Below are positions 48,639 to 59,583 of a DNA stretch of 64,000 bases, piece by piece. The translations under genes were made by a program, and so were the position numbers. The stretch comes from Platerodrilus igneus (lineage: Eukaryota; Arthropoda; Insecta; Coleoptera; Lycidae), in assembly GCA_036346225.1 (NCBI GenBank), contig JARFIW010000942.1, positions 2,005,001 through 2,069,000 of the forward strand, read 5' to 3'. The notes beneath the pieces are model-generated. The model was not told the DNA's origin. It was given only the letters and a program-made list of their open reading frames with translations, and searched no databases. How positions within the stretch are numbered: the first letter of the stretch is position 1; each line of letters starts with the position of its first letter.

Positions 48639-48644
48639 TTTATT
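48639..48644 (-). terminator. AATAAA polyadenylation signal
   Basis: GAGAATAAATTAC on the minus strand, about 105 nt after the stop of the candidate exon at 48752. Confidence 0.4.
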
Positions 48645-48751
48645 CTCATATCGTGGTTCAAAATAAGATACATTGAATTCGTAGAATGCAGAAAATAATA
48701 CAAAACAACATCAACTTAATCTCTATTTCTCTACAGCCTGAAAACTATTAA

Positions 48752-48928
48752 CTAACTCGATCGGCATCTTACTAATCTATCCCCACTCGCCCCAACCAAA
48801 ACAGCGAACCAACTCTTGTCCTTCCCACTCACTTCATTACTTCGAATCGCAGCGCGAAATCCGAATTTATGCAGCGCAATGTTCGCATATACCATAGCCG
48901 CATTGCAAGTCACATACAATTGTGGGCT
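48752..48928 (-). CDS. Candidate terminal exon of an unrecognised gene
   Basis: On the minus strand a pyrimidine-rich acceptor TTTTCTACTTCGTTGCAG precedes an open frame of 58 codons plus TAG. The residues start SPQLYVTCNAAMVYANIALH and include KFGFRAAIRSNEVSGKDKSW and FAVLVGASGDRL. The stretch is clearly GC-richer than its surroundings, and an AATAAA follows the stop at a normal distance. A perfect donor-like GTGAGT also occurs inside (about 48822). I do not recognise the protein. It could be a host exon, a processed fragment or part of another mobile element. Confidence 0.35.
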   Translation of the reverse strand, partial: SPQLYVTCNAAMVYANIALHKFGFRAAIRSNEVSGKDKSWFAVLVGASGDRLVRCRSS

Positions 48929-49152
48929 CTGCAACGAAGTAGAAAACATGGATATGATTCCATGCGATAGATAAATGTCAAGTTCGGTACCATTTTGTGT
49001 GTGTAGGAGTAAACCAAGAAATATCGAATAGTGAATGAATTTATACTTCGTATACTACAAACAAATCAAAACGAATACACCTTTATGTTAGTTCACCCAA
49101 CCGATGTTGTACCAGTCCCCGCACTTGAAGCGGAATAACATACCTAACAAAC

Positions 49153-49154
<2 letters not shown>

Positions 49155-49203
<49 letters not shown>
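49155..49203. repeat. (TA)n microsatellite
   Basis: About 48 bp of TA, left of the mariner remnant. Confidence 0.9.
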
Positions 49204-49209
<6 letters not shown>

Positions 49210-49914
49210 AAAGGTCTTGGGAAAAAGAAATCCATTATTTTTGCGTGAACTTCAAGACTTTATTTAACATGTTTCGGATTGTCCGATTTGGGTCAAATAT
49301 GCACAGTTTTGTTCTATAATTTGTTGTCATTTTAAAGGTAGCTTCATAACGCCTCTCTCATAGAAGTCTTTGTCCTTATTGGTGAAAAACTCTAGCAATC
49401 GATTTTCTCAATTTCTCTTGATGCCAATTTCTTATCACTCAGGAATTTTTGCAATGCGAGAAAAAGGTGGTAATCGCTTGGTGCCAGGTTCGTACTATAT
49501 GGTGGATGCATTAAAACTTCCCAACCAAGCTCTTAGAGTTCCTGGCGAGTCAGTACAGACGTGTGTGGCCTGACGTCCTGATGAAACACAACACCTCTTC
49601 TGTTGGCCAATTCTGGCCGTGTCTGGTCAATCGCTAGTTTCAAACGGTCCAGTTGTTGACAGTACAGATCCGAAGTTAGAGTTTGGCCATATGGAAGGAA
49701 CTCATAATAAAGGATTCCTTTCCCACCAAATGCACAGCAGAACCTTTCTGACCTTTAGTCCTGGCTTGGCCACCGTTTCAACTACCTCACATGACCACGA
49801 TCGTTTTCGCACAATAATGACAACGAGCATGAGTCTGAAATTGTTTATCGATACTTTACGATATATTGATCACTACAGCCATCTACCAAAAATAATGGAT
49901 TTCTTTTCCAACTT

Positions 49915-49917
<3 letters not shown>
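49210..49917 (-). mobile_element. mariner element remnant with decayed transposase
   Basis: Inverted ends TTGGGAAAAAGAAATCCATT (left) and TTGGAAAAGAAATCCATT (right, reverse) are mariner-type. They lie between two (TA)n runs. Minus-strand remnants of transposase are readable in several frames: VAKPGL and VLLCIWW (about 49720-49790), FHQDVRPHTS (about 49580, catalytic Asp), GWEVLMHPPY and LAPSDYHLFLALQKFLSDKK (about 49440-49500, third catalytic Asp of the D34D pattern). The 0.7-kb length is about half of a full mariner, so the N-terminal DNA-binding half is deleted. Confidence 0.88.

Positions 49918-49962
<45 letters not shown>
49918..49962. repeat. (TA)n microsatellite
   Basis: About 43 bp of TA between the mariner remnant and the Penelope-like composite. 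Confidence 0.9.
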
Positions 49963-49965
<3 letters not shown>

Positions 49966-50276
49966 GGTATTCTTTTGTAGGTTTCAGGTCTTCTTAAATA
50001 ATCAGTACTTTTTTATAAATCTAAGCTTGGATATATTCAATCCTTTGTCAAAGATACTAAAATATACAGAAATAATAATACTGTAAAATTATAAAGGTAT
50101 GCTGTTACTAAAAGCGAGGCTACAGATATAAATTAAAAACATTTGTTTAGCAATACAAACATTAAAGATATAAACTTGTTGGAAGTTAGGTAAAGTTTGA
50201 CATTTGACAGGTGTTTTATTTTTGACTGAAAGCTCCTCTGTTTTTTTATATGTTTATTTAAATTTTAAATAGCATG

Positions 50277-50321
<45 letters not shown>

Positions 50322-51233
50322 GTTGTATGCAGCTGTTGTGTAGATTACTGAATATTTTAATTTATGTTTAGTGGTTTGAAAATTTAGAAGATAAGTATAT
50401 ATAGAGCTCAAACTATCAAAATCAGTTTTTGTTCATACTGTTAGAATTTTGAAAATGTAGCACATTTCAAGAAATTTCTTTTCTTTTATGACTTTCAATG
50501 TCTAAAATTTTGGTGTGTTGAAATTTATCTCATGATGAGTGCTATTAACGTGAGTAGTTAAAGCACATGCATTGGGTTTGACTCGATGTCACTTTATGTT
50601 GAGTAACACGTTGTTTCAACTTTGTGAGCTTTGTCCTATGTAAGATTGGTCAAATTTAAACAATTAATTTTGTAGATAACGTTCGTTGGTATAATGGAGT
50701 TGTTTTATCTTTTACTTTAGAGAATAGGTTATTTAGAGTTAAACTATTCCTTTTAATTTTTATGTTAAATTTTTTAAATATTTTCAATTTGAGGTTAAAT
50801 GTTTTATATAGGGAGAGATTGAAATAAAAGTAGTATCGTTTTTTGTGTTATTATTGAATTGCATGAGGTGTCAGTGATTGTATAGAAGACGTAATTAAAA
50901 TGGATGGATAGTTATTGTTTTTAGTATGATAAAGAGTTTTTAAATTTTTTGGTATAACGATGGATGACTAATTTTTGAATTCTATTCTTTAAACCTAAGA
51001 TGAAGTTAATTTTAATGTTGTATGAGTGATATGATAAATAATTTAAATACCTGCCGGAATTAATAGGTTTTTGGTACCAATCTAAAATAATGTTGTTTTC
51101 GAATTTCTAATTAGTAGAGTGTCTAAAAGGAATCGAGGATTATTTTCGTTTCTATGGTAAATTGTATTTTTTGTTATAACTATTGAAAATTTGTAAGGTT
51201 TCATTGAGTTTATCTTTAGAATAGCTGTTACTA
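49963..51233 (-). mobile_element. Penelope-like element, inverted terminal copy
   Basis: On the minus strand this equals the 3' third of the element at 53860-55150: the end of the RT, the GIY-YIG region and the 3' segment with a (CA)n tract, here (GT)n at 50279-50320. It meets the next forward copy head to head at about 51234. Confidence 0.8.
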
Positions 51234-51235
51234 TG

Positions 51236-51976
51236 TTTTAGATTGGTACCAAAAACCTATTAATTCCGGCAGGTATTTAAATTATTTATCATATCACCAT
51301 ACAACATTAAAATTAACTTCATCTTAGGTTTAAAGAATAGAATTTAAAAAATTAGTCATCCATCGTTATACCAAAAAATTTAAAAAACTTTATCATACTA
51401 AAAACAATAACTATCCATCCATTTTAATTAAACGTTCTATACAATCACATGACACCTCATTTCTTAACACAAAAACCAAAACGATACTACTTTAATATTT
51501 CAATCTCTCCCTATATAAAACAAACAAAATTAGAAAATATTTTAAAAATTTAAATAAAATTGAAAAGGAATAGTTTAACTCTAAATAACCTATTCTCTAA
51601 AGAAAAGATAAAACAACTCCATTATACCAACGAAACGTTATCTACAAAAATTGTTTAAATTGACCAATCTTACATAGGACAAAGCTCACAAAAGTTGAAA
51701 CAACGACCTCAACATAAAAGTGACATAATGGTCAAACCCAATGCATGGCTTTAACTACTCACGTTAATAGCACTCATCGTGAGATAAATTTCAACACACC
51801 AAAAATTTTAGACATTGAAACATAAAGAAAAGAGAATTTCTTGAAATGTTACATTTTCAAAATTCTAACAGTATGAAAAAAACTGATTTTGATAGTTTGA
51901 GCTCTTATATACTTATCTTCTAAATTTTCAAACCACTAACAATAAATTAAAATATTCAGTAATCTACAAACAGCCA

Positions 51977-52007
<31 letters not shown>

Positions 52008-52320
52008 ACACACAACAAATGCTATTTAAAATTTAAAAATATAAAAAAACAGAGGGGAGTTTCAGTCAAAAATAAAACACCTTAAATGTCAAATTACTAA
52101 CTTCCAAAGTTTATATCTTTAATGTTTGTATTAAACAAATGTATTTTTAATTTATATCTGTAGCCTGCTTTAGTGTAACAGCATACCTATAATTTTCAGT
52201 ATTATTATTTCTGTATATTTTAGTATCTTGACAAAGGATTGAATATATCCAAAGCTTAGATTTATAAAAAGAGTACTGATTATTTAAGAAGACCTGAAAC
52301 CTACAAAAGAATACCATTTT
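51236..52320 (+). mobile_element. Penelope-like element, first direct terminal copy
   Basis: Forward copy matching 54006-55150, from TTTAGATTGGTACC to ACCTGAAACCTACAAAAG. It includes a (CA)n tract at 51979-52009. With the inverted copy on its left it forms a palindrome with about 1.08-kb arms and about 150 bp between them. Confidence 0.8.
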
Positions 52321-52849
52321 ATATTGAAATTAAGGTCGTTATCTTTATAAAGAAGTTTATAAGAAATATGGGTTTTATCAAAGAATATCTAAAACTTATG
52401 GAGCTAATATCACTATACTCCTAAAACGCTGGTCTAAAATTAACATCAAATTGGTCATTTAGCAATAGGAAGATATTTCTGCTACAATGTAGAAGCAAAT
52501 GTATCTTGCCAAGACATATTCCAGAAGCTTTAAAACTTATATTCATTGTTGGAAAGTAATGGTAAATTTTGCCCGATTGTTCAACGCTTTAATGACAGGC
52601 TAAAAGAAAATTCTAAATTTAGAGATTAAAATAACCCACTACTTACTCAATAAGATGTACAAAGAACTAACGGCTATTAAAGAAAAGATTTCAACCACTT
52701 TACCACTTTATATTTATACTGAATACGAACATAGACAAACTATAAATTACAATAAAATGTTTCACAAAATTAAGACAGCTAACCTAAAAAGATTACTAAC
52801 CTAATAAATTCTAACCACACTCTTAGTTTTAATAATCTTGACAAATGGT

Positions 52850-53990
52850 TCAAAACATAAGTGACTTTGAGATTCCAGATGACATTAAGTCTTTTCTATC
52901 TCTTGGTCCAAAATTCAGTATACCACCAAAATCAATAACAAGACAATTATCAATGTTTTAGCTGATTTAGAAACCATTATAGATAATATTGATAATAAAA
53001 GAGAGATTTATGTAGAGCTCAGACTACCAATATAATTACTAACTTTATACATGAATCTTCGAACGTTAAATCAAAATTTATGTTAGACTTCAACAAATGT
53101 CGAAATACTTAAAAGAAAATAGTGATTTACTAATATTAAAAGCTGATAAAGGAAACTTAAGTGTAGCCATTTCAAAACTGACTATATTCAGAAGATAGAT
53201 ACCTTACCAATGATCCTTTAACTTACAAAGAAATCCTGTAGACCGACATCTCAAGCACAAACCTTAAAATTAATACAAGAGCTAAAACAAAAATTCATTA
53301 CTAATGAAGAAGCTAAATTACTTAATAATTATAGCAGCTCAATTCCAAAATTATATGGTCTACCAAAAATCCATAAATTAGATAACCCAATTCGACCAAT
53401 TGTAGCTTCATACAATAATCCAACTGAAAAGCTCTCTAAATTGTGCTATTATTTTAGAAAATCAACAAATCTAAACGAATACAATGTAAAAGATTCTTTT
53501 GAATTTGCAACCTTTATAAACAACTTCCAACTACCAAACAATTATATATTAATAAGTTTAGATGTAATTTCACCCAAAACATTTCAAAAGAGTTAGTATT
53601 ACAAAATATTGATAACTTATGGTTAAACATCACAAACAATTGTAATATCTCAAACCGGTTTTATAGAAATTATTAATTTCTCTTTGAAACAAGTTATTTT
53701 AAATTTAATAATAAATTTTATCTTCAGATATTTGGCTGTCCAATGGCTCCAATTTAAGTCCTATATTAGCCAAAATTGTCATGGACACCCTACTAGATAA
53801 TGTGATCCCTAAACTACCTTTCAGTTTACCATTCATAAAGAAATTTGTAGACTATATAGTAACAGCTATTCCTAAAGATAAACTCAATGAAACCTTACAA
53901 ATTTTCAATAGTTATAACAACAAAATACAATTTACCATAGAAACGAAAATAATCGCATTCCTTTTTAGACACTCTACTAATTAGAAATTC
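52850..53990 (+). pseudogene. Penelope-type reverse transcriptase, inactivated
   Basis: Readable in several frames: FEIPDDIKSFLSLGPKFSIP (about 52865), LLILKADKGN (about 53130), SIPKLYGLPKIHKLDNPIRP (about 53345, the hallmark of the family), LCYYFRKSTNLNEYNVKDSF, ILISLDVIS, FGCPMAPI and KKFVDYIVTAIPKDKLNETL (about 53840). The catalytic YVDD-type box reads FVDY, so the second aspartate is lost. Confidence 0.85.
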
Positions 53991-54349
53991 AGAAAACAAC
54001 ATTATTTTAGATTGGTACCAAAACCTATTAATTCGCAGGTATTTAAATTATTTATCATATCACTCATACAACATTAAAATTAACTTCATCTTAGGTTTAA
54101 AGAATAGAATTCAAAAATTAGTCATCCATCGTTATACCAAAAATTTAAAAACTCTTTATCATACTAAAAACAATAACTATCCATCCATTTTAATTAAACG
54201 TCTTCTATACAATCACATGACACCTCATGCAATTCTCTAATAACACAAAACCAAAACGATACTACTTTAATATTTCAATCTCTCCCTATATAAAACATTT
54301 AACCGTCAAATTAGAAAATATTTTCAAAAAATTTAAATAAAATTGAAAA

Positions 54350-54660
54350 GGAATAGTTTAACTCTAAATAACCTATTCTCTAAAGTAAAAGATAAAACAA
54401 CTCCATTATACCAACGAAACGTTATCTACAAAATTAATTGTTTAAATTGGACCAATCTTACATAGGACAAAGCTCAAAAAGTTGAAACAACGAATTATCA
54501 ACATAAAAGTGACATAGATAAACCCAATGCATGTGCTTTAACTACTCACGTTAATAGCACTCATCATGAGATAAATTTCAACACACCAAAAATTTTAGAC
54601 ATTGAAAGTCATAAAAGAAAAGAGAATTTCTTGAAATGTGCTACATTTTCAAAATTCTAA
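54350..54660 (+). pseudogene. GIY-YIG endonuclease domain of the Penelope-like element
   Basis: LYQRNVIYKINCLNW, then TYIGQSSK, and further INFNTPKILDIESHKRKREF with frame changes. VIYKI ... YIGQ is the GIY-YIG core. Related copies lie at 51590-51840 (forward) and 50470-50720 (reverse), all broken. Confidence 0.75.
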
Positions 54661-54780
54661 CAGTATGAACAAAAAACTGATTTTGATAGTTTGAGCTCTA
54701 TATATACTTATCTTCTAAATTTTCAAACCACTAACACATAAATTAAAAATATTCAGTAATCTACACAACAGCTGCTAACA

Positions 54781-54822
<42 letters not shown>

Positions 54823-55179
54823 CATGCTATTTAAAATTTAAATAAACATATAAAAAACAGAGGGGAGCTTTCAGTCAAAAATAAACACCTGTCAAATGTC
54901 AAACTTTACCTAACTTCCAACAAGTTTATATCTTTAATGTTTGTATTGCTAAACAAATGTATTTTTAATTTATATCTGTAGCCTCGCTTTAGTAAGTAAC
55001 AGCATACCTTATAATTTTACAGTATTATTATTTCTGTATATTTTAGTATCTTTGACAAAGGATTGAATATATCCAAAGCTTAGATTTATAAAAAGAGTAC
55101 TGATTATTTAAGAAGACCTGAAACCTACAAAAAGAATACCATTTTATATTGAAATTAAGGTCGTTATCTTTATAAAGAA

Positions 55180-55181
<2 letters not shown>

Positions 55182-55219
<38 letters not shown>

Positions 55220-57380
55220 CTCATATTTAGACCAGGGTAGAAAATTAATGAATTACATCAAATAACTTTAATCACTGTGTAGAAGCTTTGGGAAAAGGTA
55301 CGCGTTATTAAAAAACCGTGAAGCATAAAAATTCATTCGTTTCATTAAAAATAAGGGAGTTAAATTATGTACAAGACGTTTGCTATAAAAAAAAAGAAGC
55401 ATTATTAAAAATGCTCCACGTGTAATATAATTATTCCGCGTAAAGAAACAAATAGAAAATTACGTGCAAAATTTATATTAATTAACTCAATTTTAAGTAA
55501 CCGGTATTAAACAAAATGTACAGATAATAATTAATATTTGATTAGAGTCACTAAAATTAAAGGGTATTATTTTAATTGAGTTAATTGAACCATTAGTAAC
55601 ATATAATATCTATAAAAACTTGTAAAACCCAATAAAATGCAAATCGTAGAAGTGTTATTTAGAAGTATTATGTTTGAACACCTGCGTATTTTTAAAAGGC
55701 TCATTCTGTAAATGTGGCAGATAACAAATGGTTATAGAGAATCTTGGAGAAACCAGCTTAATAGTTACTGGAAATGCTAACGGTGGGTTATTTCACAGTC
55801 CACATGGACTGAAATAATCGATAATAAAGAATATCAATTTGAACCAATAAGAACAGGGTAGATAGAGACAGATAATATACGCAAGACTGAGACACATATA
55901 GTAAAAGGCGTGAGTGGAGCAACGTCACTGGGTTGCGATTGGTTGAAAGTAAAAGGCAAACTTGAGAGGTAAAATAACATTTCTGTATAAAATTTTATTA
56001 GTTATTTCCAGCGGAGCCGTTCGAAATTTCTGAGATTTAATTGGTGCTAGTGCAAATTTCGAAAATCGCATGGTGCGAATGGGAACCTAGCATGCGAAAT
56101 TCTGAAGAATTGTCAGTTTTGGGGACAAGACCGACAGACGGGCTAACCTCTATATATACCCAGGTTAATATGAACAAGCTCTCTTAGATTTTCGAATTGA
56201 TTCAATGCGTTAAACAGTGCTTTTTAGTTTTCCGAGTTTGATAGAATAATTTAAACAGTTTGTCCTTTACGTGCTACAATGAATGTACTTTAGTGCGCTT
56301 AGAAAAGAAGATACAAGGTAATAATATTTAGTATCACTGTACCAATTAGTCAAATTTGCAACGACAAATGAATACACAAAAGTAGGCAGTTTTGGCGTAT
56401 ATTGGTGAAAGAAGTATGAATTTCTTTGCTATTTTTCGGGGGTGTTAATAATTAAATGGTTCATAAACGTGTCTGGATCCACAAAACAAGGTTCAGATAT
56501 ACACAGATGAGTTCCAGAAAAGCCCTGAAACAATTTTAGATGAATGGTGGTGGAGAAATTTTAAAAGCGTTGAGAATCAGAAGCCGTAAATATAACCCAG
56601 TTGGAATGGTGTGATTAACAAAAGGGACGAGGTACATTGAAGCTACGAGTGCAGTAACCTTCAGGTAAATTATACTATTTTGTTTGAACTTTGATGTTTT
56701 CGTGTGTTGAATAACTTTATAATTTATTTACTTAAAATGGACAGTAATGAAGTTGTACTAACAACAAATTTTTAATTTTAAGGTGAAATTTTCTTGTTTA
56801 AGTCGAAAGGAGTATTTAGTATTTATGTTCGTGATGAAAATTTGGGTATGTCTTTGAGCTCAATTAGACGAACCTGGTTAATTAACGTAAAGGGGTGGTA
56901 GATGCTCCTTTGTACTCAGACTCAGGTCTGCATATATTGTTATATTAATTAGGAGGCATCCTACAAGGACTTTAATTTTGGATGCACATTAAAATGATAA
57001 CAAATTTAAATCTTGAAATTTTCTGATACTGAAATTTATGCTGAATTTTTAATTTTGAAATTTTAATGTATTGTGAATATTGATGTAAATAGAGTTAACG
57101 TTGATGTTTGTGGTAGGAATGTGTTTGTTTTTTATGAATGAGGATGAAGGTTTATCTAGGGGAGCAGCCGATGCGATGAACAGAAGAAAGTCAACAGACC
57201 AGTTAAGTTAATAGCTTTTTGTAGGTTTCACAGCATTCTTTGACGCCCAATCTGTGGGCCACGATTTGAAATCCGTAGTTCCCGGATTAATGGAGGAATC
57301 ACAGCATTCTTGGCGCCTAATTCGTGAGGTTCGATTCTAATACATGGATCACAGCAATATATATATATATATATATATAC
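55182..57380 (+). repeat. Dispersed (TA)n-bounded unit W
   Basis: Lies between (TA)n runs at 55182-55217 and 57357-57380. It has a TATA-like box (56151-56158) followed by AAGCTCTCTTA, donor-like sites (CCTTCAG|GTAAAT at 56664) and a terminal minisatellite of CACAGCA plus GCCCAATCTGTGGGCC and GCCTAATTCGTGAGG (57236-57350). Landmarks match Z and Y, but the intervening sequence does not align by eye. Confidence 0.45.
56151..56158 (+). promoter_or_regulatory. Putative TATA box of unit W
   Basis: CCTCTATATATACCCAGG with AAGCTCTCTTAG about 25 nt downstream, the arrangement seen in unit Z. Confidence 0.35.
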
Positions 57381-58475
57381 AGCCTGTTTCAAATTAACTC
57401 GGAACCATTGCTAACTTTGTTATTATTGGACCTACGAGGTTGGTTAAATGAGCAAAGAAGCTTAGTTTTAACAGCTGATTATCGTGGAAAAAAAAATAAT
57501 TGAACATCGCTGTTTCAAGATATTGATAAAACACTTACTTTTAAATGGAATACCCTGTATATTTTTAATTTAAATGAAAGAGAAATAAATTCTTAACAAA
57601 AATCTTATACACTGATATCAAAATCCTTAAGATAAAGTAAATATTAACAAATTTGTAATTTAATCAAGGTAGGCGCAGATATTTGAATAGAATTCATTTG
57701 TTTAACAAGTTTGTCATTTCGTGTGTTTAATTGTAGCAGCTAACTTTAAGAAGTGTTAATAACATTGTTAGAATGCCATTTACTCATGAAGAAAAGTGTG
57801 ATATGTGGGAAACTTTTATAATAAATAGAAAAATTACCAGAGCATCAAATTGCTATCGCGAAAACTTTCCTAGTTTAAACTCTCCAGACCGAAGATATTT
57901 TCTAATTCTGTACAGAAAATTTAAAGACAATGAAAATTTGTTTTTGAAGAAAAGAACGAGAAAGAGATTTATAATTAGTAAAAACATTGAAACAAATGTA
58001 TTAACTTAATTTGAAGCATTTCTAAATGATTCTATTAGAGAATTGGTAAAAAATAGTAACTTTTCTTTAACAGTCATTTATAGAATATTAAGAAAACATA
58101 AATTTATTTCTTATAAATATCGACAAAAAAATAAGTCGTTGGTTAGTTGCTTTGCGTACAGAAAATCCTGGGCTCGTAAAAAATATTATTTAGAGCGACC
58201 AATCAAATTTTTCGAATTCTGGAATGATTGACCGTAAAAACATGCATTACTGGTCACGCGAAAATCCACTGTTAACTTTCCCATCCCATCCAGAAACAAA
58301 GTTTAGTTTAAATGTATGGTGTGGTTTGATTGGTAGTAAAATAGTGGGCCTTTTGTTTAATTACGGATCGCTTACTGGAGCTAGATATATGAACGTTATG
58401 GAAGAAGTTTTGAAGAGTACCTGGATGATATTAATCTAGAAGATCGCCAAACCATTTACTTCCAGCAAGATAGAG
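57381..58475 (+). mobile_element. Tc1/mariner-superfamily element, 3' truncated
   Basis: Starts CAGCCTGTTTCAAATTAACT directly after a (TA)n run and carries a transposase on the same strand. The sequence breaks off at 58475 in the middle of the catalytic domain, where an unrelated gypsy-like gag begins. No right TIR remains. Confidence 0.8.
57773..58475 (+). pseudogene. Tc1/mariner-superfamily transposase, truncated
   Basis: The N-terminal helix-turn-helix-like region is MPFTHEEKCDMWETFI, then NFPSLNSPDRRYFLILYRKF. The frame continues past a single in-frame TAA (58007-58009) to VIYRILRKHKFISYKYRQ. After a frameshift near 58225 come RKNMHYWSRENP, FSLNVWCGLIGSKIVG and SLTGARYMNVMEE, then TIYFQQDRA (second catalytic Asp) where it is cut. 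It belongs to the same family as the transposase at 15778-16840. Confidence 0.85.
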
Positions 58476-59456
58476 CCGTTCTCTGTCTCCACAATTTCGT
58501 CTAATCTGTCCAAAAACCCCATCGGTTGTTCAGTCCGTCGTCCTTCAAATTTTGGTAGCGCGTCTCGGTTTAATTTAATCTGCTGTCCGTAGTCTAGTCC
58601 TCCGCGTCTCCTTTCTAGGTCGTCTAACTTGTCATGTATTTGTCTAACCGGCCGACCCTGTTTTCTAATATCGTCGCGTTGTCTATAAGTTTTGCGTCCA
58701 GTTGTGTCCTAGCGTTAACATTTTCATGTTGTAGTGTTTCTAGCGTCCATCCTAAATTCCTGTAATTTGTCGTATGCTTTTTGTCACTTGTTTGTATCTC
58801 AGTGTTTAAAGTCGTAAATCCGCTGATCATAGTCTCCTCGACTGCCTCCACGCTTGTCTTTATTTCTGTTCGTATGTTCGTCCTTGTTGCGTTCAACTCT
58901 CCCTGAAATTGTACCCGTGTGTTTTCAATCTTGTCGTCTACTCGGTCTACCTTTTCTTGTAATTCAGTCTTTAGTTCGTTTACCTTTTGCATCGACGTGA
59001 GTAAATAGTCCTGGGTGTAGTCTAATTGTGTGCCGTTCTAAACTCATTTCTCAGATCCGTGTGTAATGTCTTAAACTCTGTCCGCGACTCTTCAATTTTG
59101 TTAGTTAACTCCGTTTGTACTGTCTTTAGTTCCGTCCGCGACTCGGCAATTTGGTTCGTTAAAACCGTATGTGAAGTTGCAATTTTTTTTAGTTCCGTAT
59201 GTGTAGTCTTCGCATCGTCTTTCAAACTCATCAGGAATTGCATAATCTCCTGGTTTCCGACTGTTTCTGCTACCTTGACCTCCTGTACCGTCGCCTGGTC
59301 CGTTTCTATGTTTATAACCTCCGGATCTACCTGCTTCACCTCCGTTTCCTGGACATCTCCCCCTGCGTCTAGCTCCTCGTCTTGTGTCATTAATTCCGCG
59401 CCAATTCCGTACATTCTTCCTGACCTCGTTATCCGTTTTGTGTCCGCGTCCGTCAT
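58476..59456 (-). pseudogene. gypsy-B gag, coiled-coil N-terminus (frameshifted)
   Basis: Minus strand, starting MTDADTKRITRSGRMYG at 59456. A long hydrophilic heptad-like coiled coil follows, with repeated TEL / RTE-FKT-HTDL and NKIEESRTE segments. After a frame change near 59020 it continues (MQKVNELKTELQEKVDRVDD, 58992) to about 58625. After another change it reads QIKLNRDALPKFEGRR and MGFLDRLDEIVE, a capsid start, before the breakpoint at 58476. Insect gypsy-type gags have this layout. Confidence 0.75.
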
Positions 59457-59567
59457 CTCTGCTGCCTTTTTCGCACTCTATTTTCCTGAAAAACAATTTT
59501 TTTAACTACGGGCCCCACCTAACCTCGGTGTCCCGTATCCTACTACTATTTCTGTCTAGCTAGCTAG

Positions 59568-59583
59568 CCCACGTTGGGCGCCA
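59568..59583 (-). other. Primer binding site, tRNA-Lys type (gypsy-B)
   Basis: On the minus strand TGGCGCCCAACGTGGG is complementary to the 3' end of a lysine tRNA, as in Drosophila gypsy and several retroviruses. It lies about 110 bp upstream of the gag start, as expected. Confidence 0.8.

Larger units (their letters stand above)
52321..55180 (+). mobile_element. Penelope-like element, body and 3' terminal copy
   Basis: The start repeats the sequence found at the 3' end (TTAAGGTCGTTATCTTTATA at 52331 and 55153). An RT region follows, then the second direct terminal copy (53998-55180) with the endonuclease and a (CA)n tract at 54781-54821. Penelope-like elements are known for partial tandem arrays with terminal copies in direct or inverted orientation, which fits. 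Many stops and frameshifts. Confidence 0.85.

Noticed and set aside
49619..49963. 114-codon + strand frame ending in (TYR-ILE)n
   Set aside because: It is antisense to the decayed mariner transposase and runs into the (TA)n microsatellite.
52265..52310. CTGATTA ... GAAAC in the Penelope terminal segment resembling a hammerhead ribozyme core
   Set aside because: The conserved CTGANGA has T at an invariant G, no stem II can be paired and no cleavage triplet is correctly placed.
13325..57380. CRISPR-like reading of the spaced CACAGCA repeats
   Set aside because: The units are few, irregularly spaced and in eukaryotic DNA without any cas-like gene.
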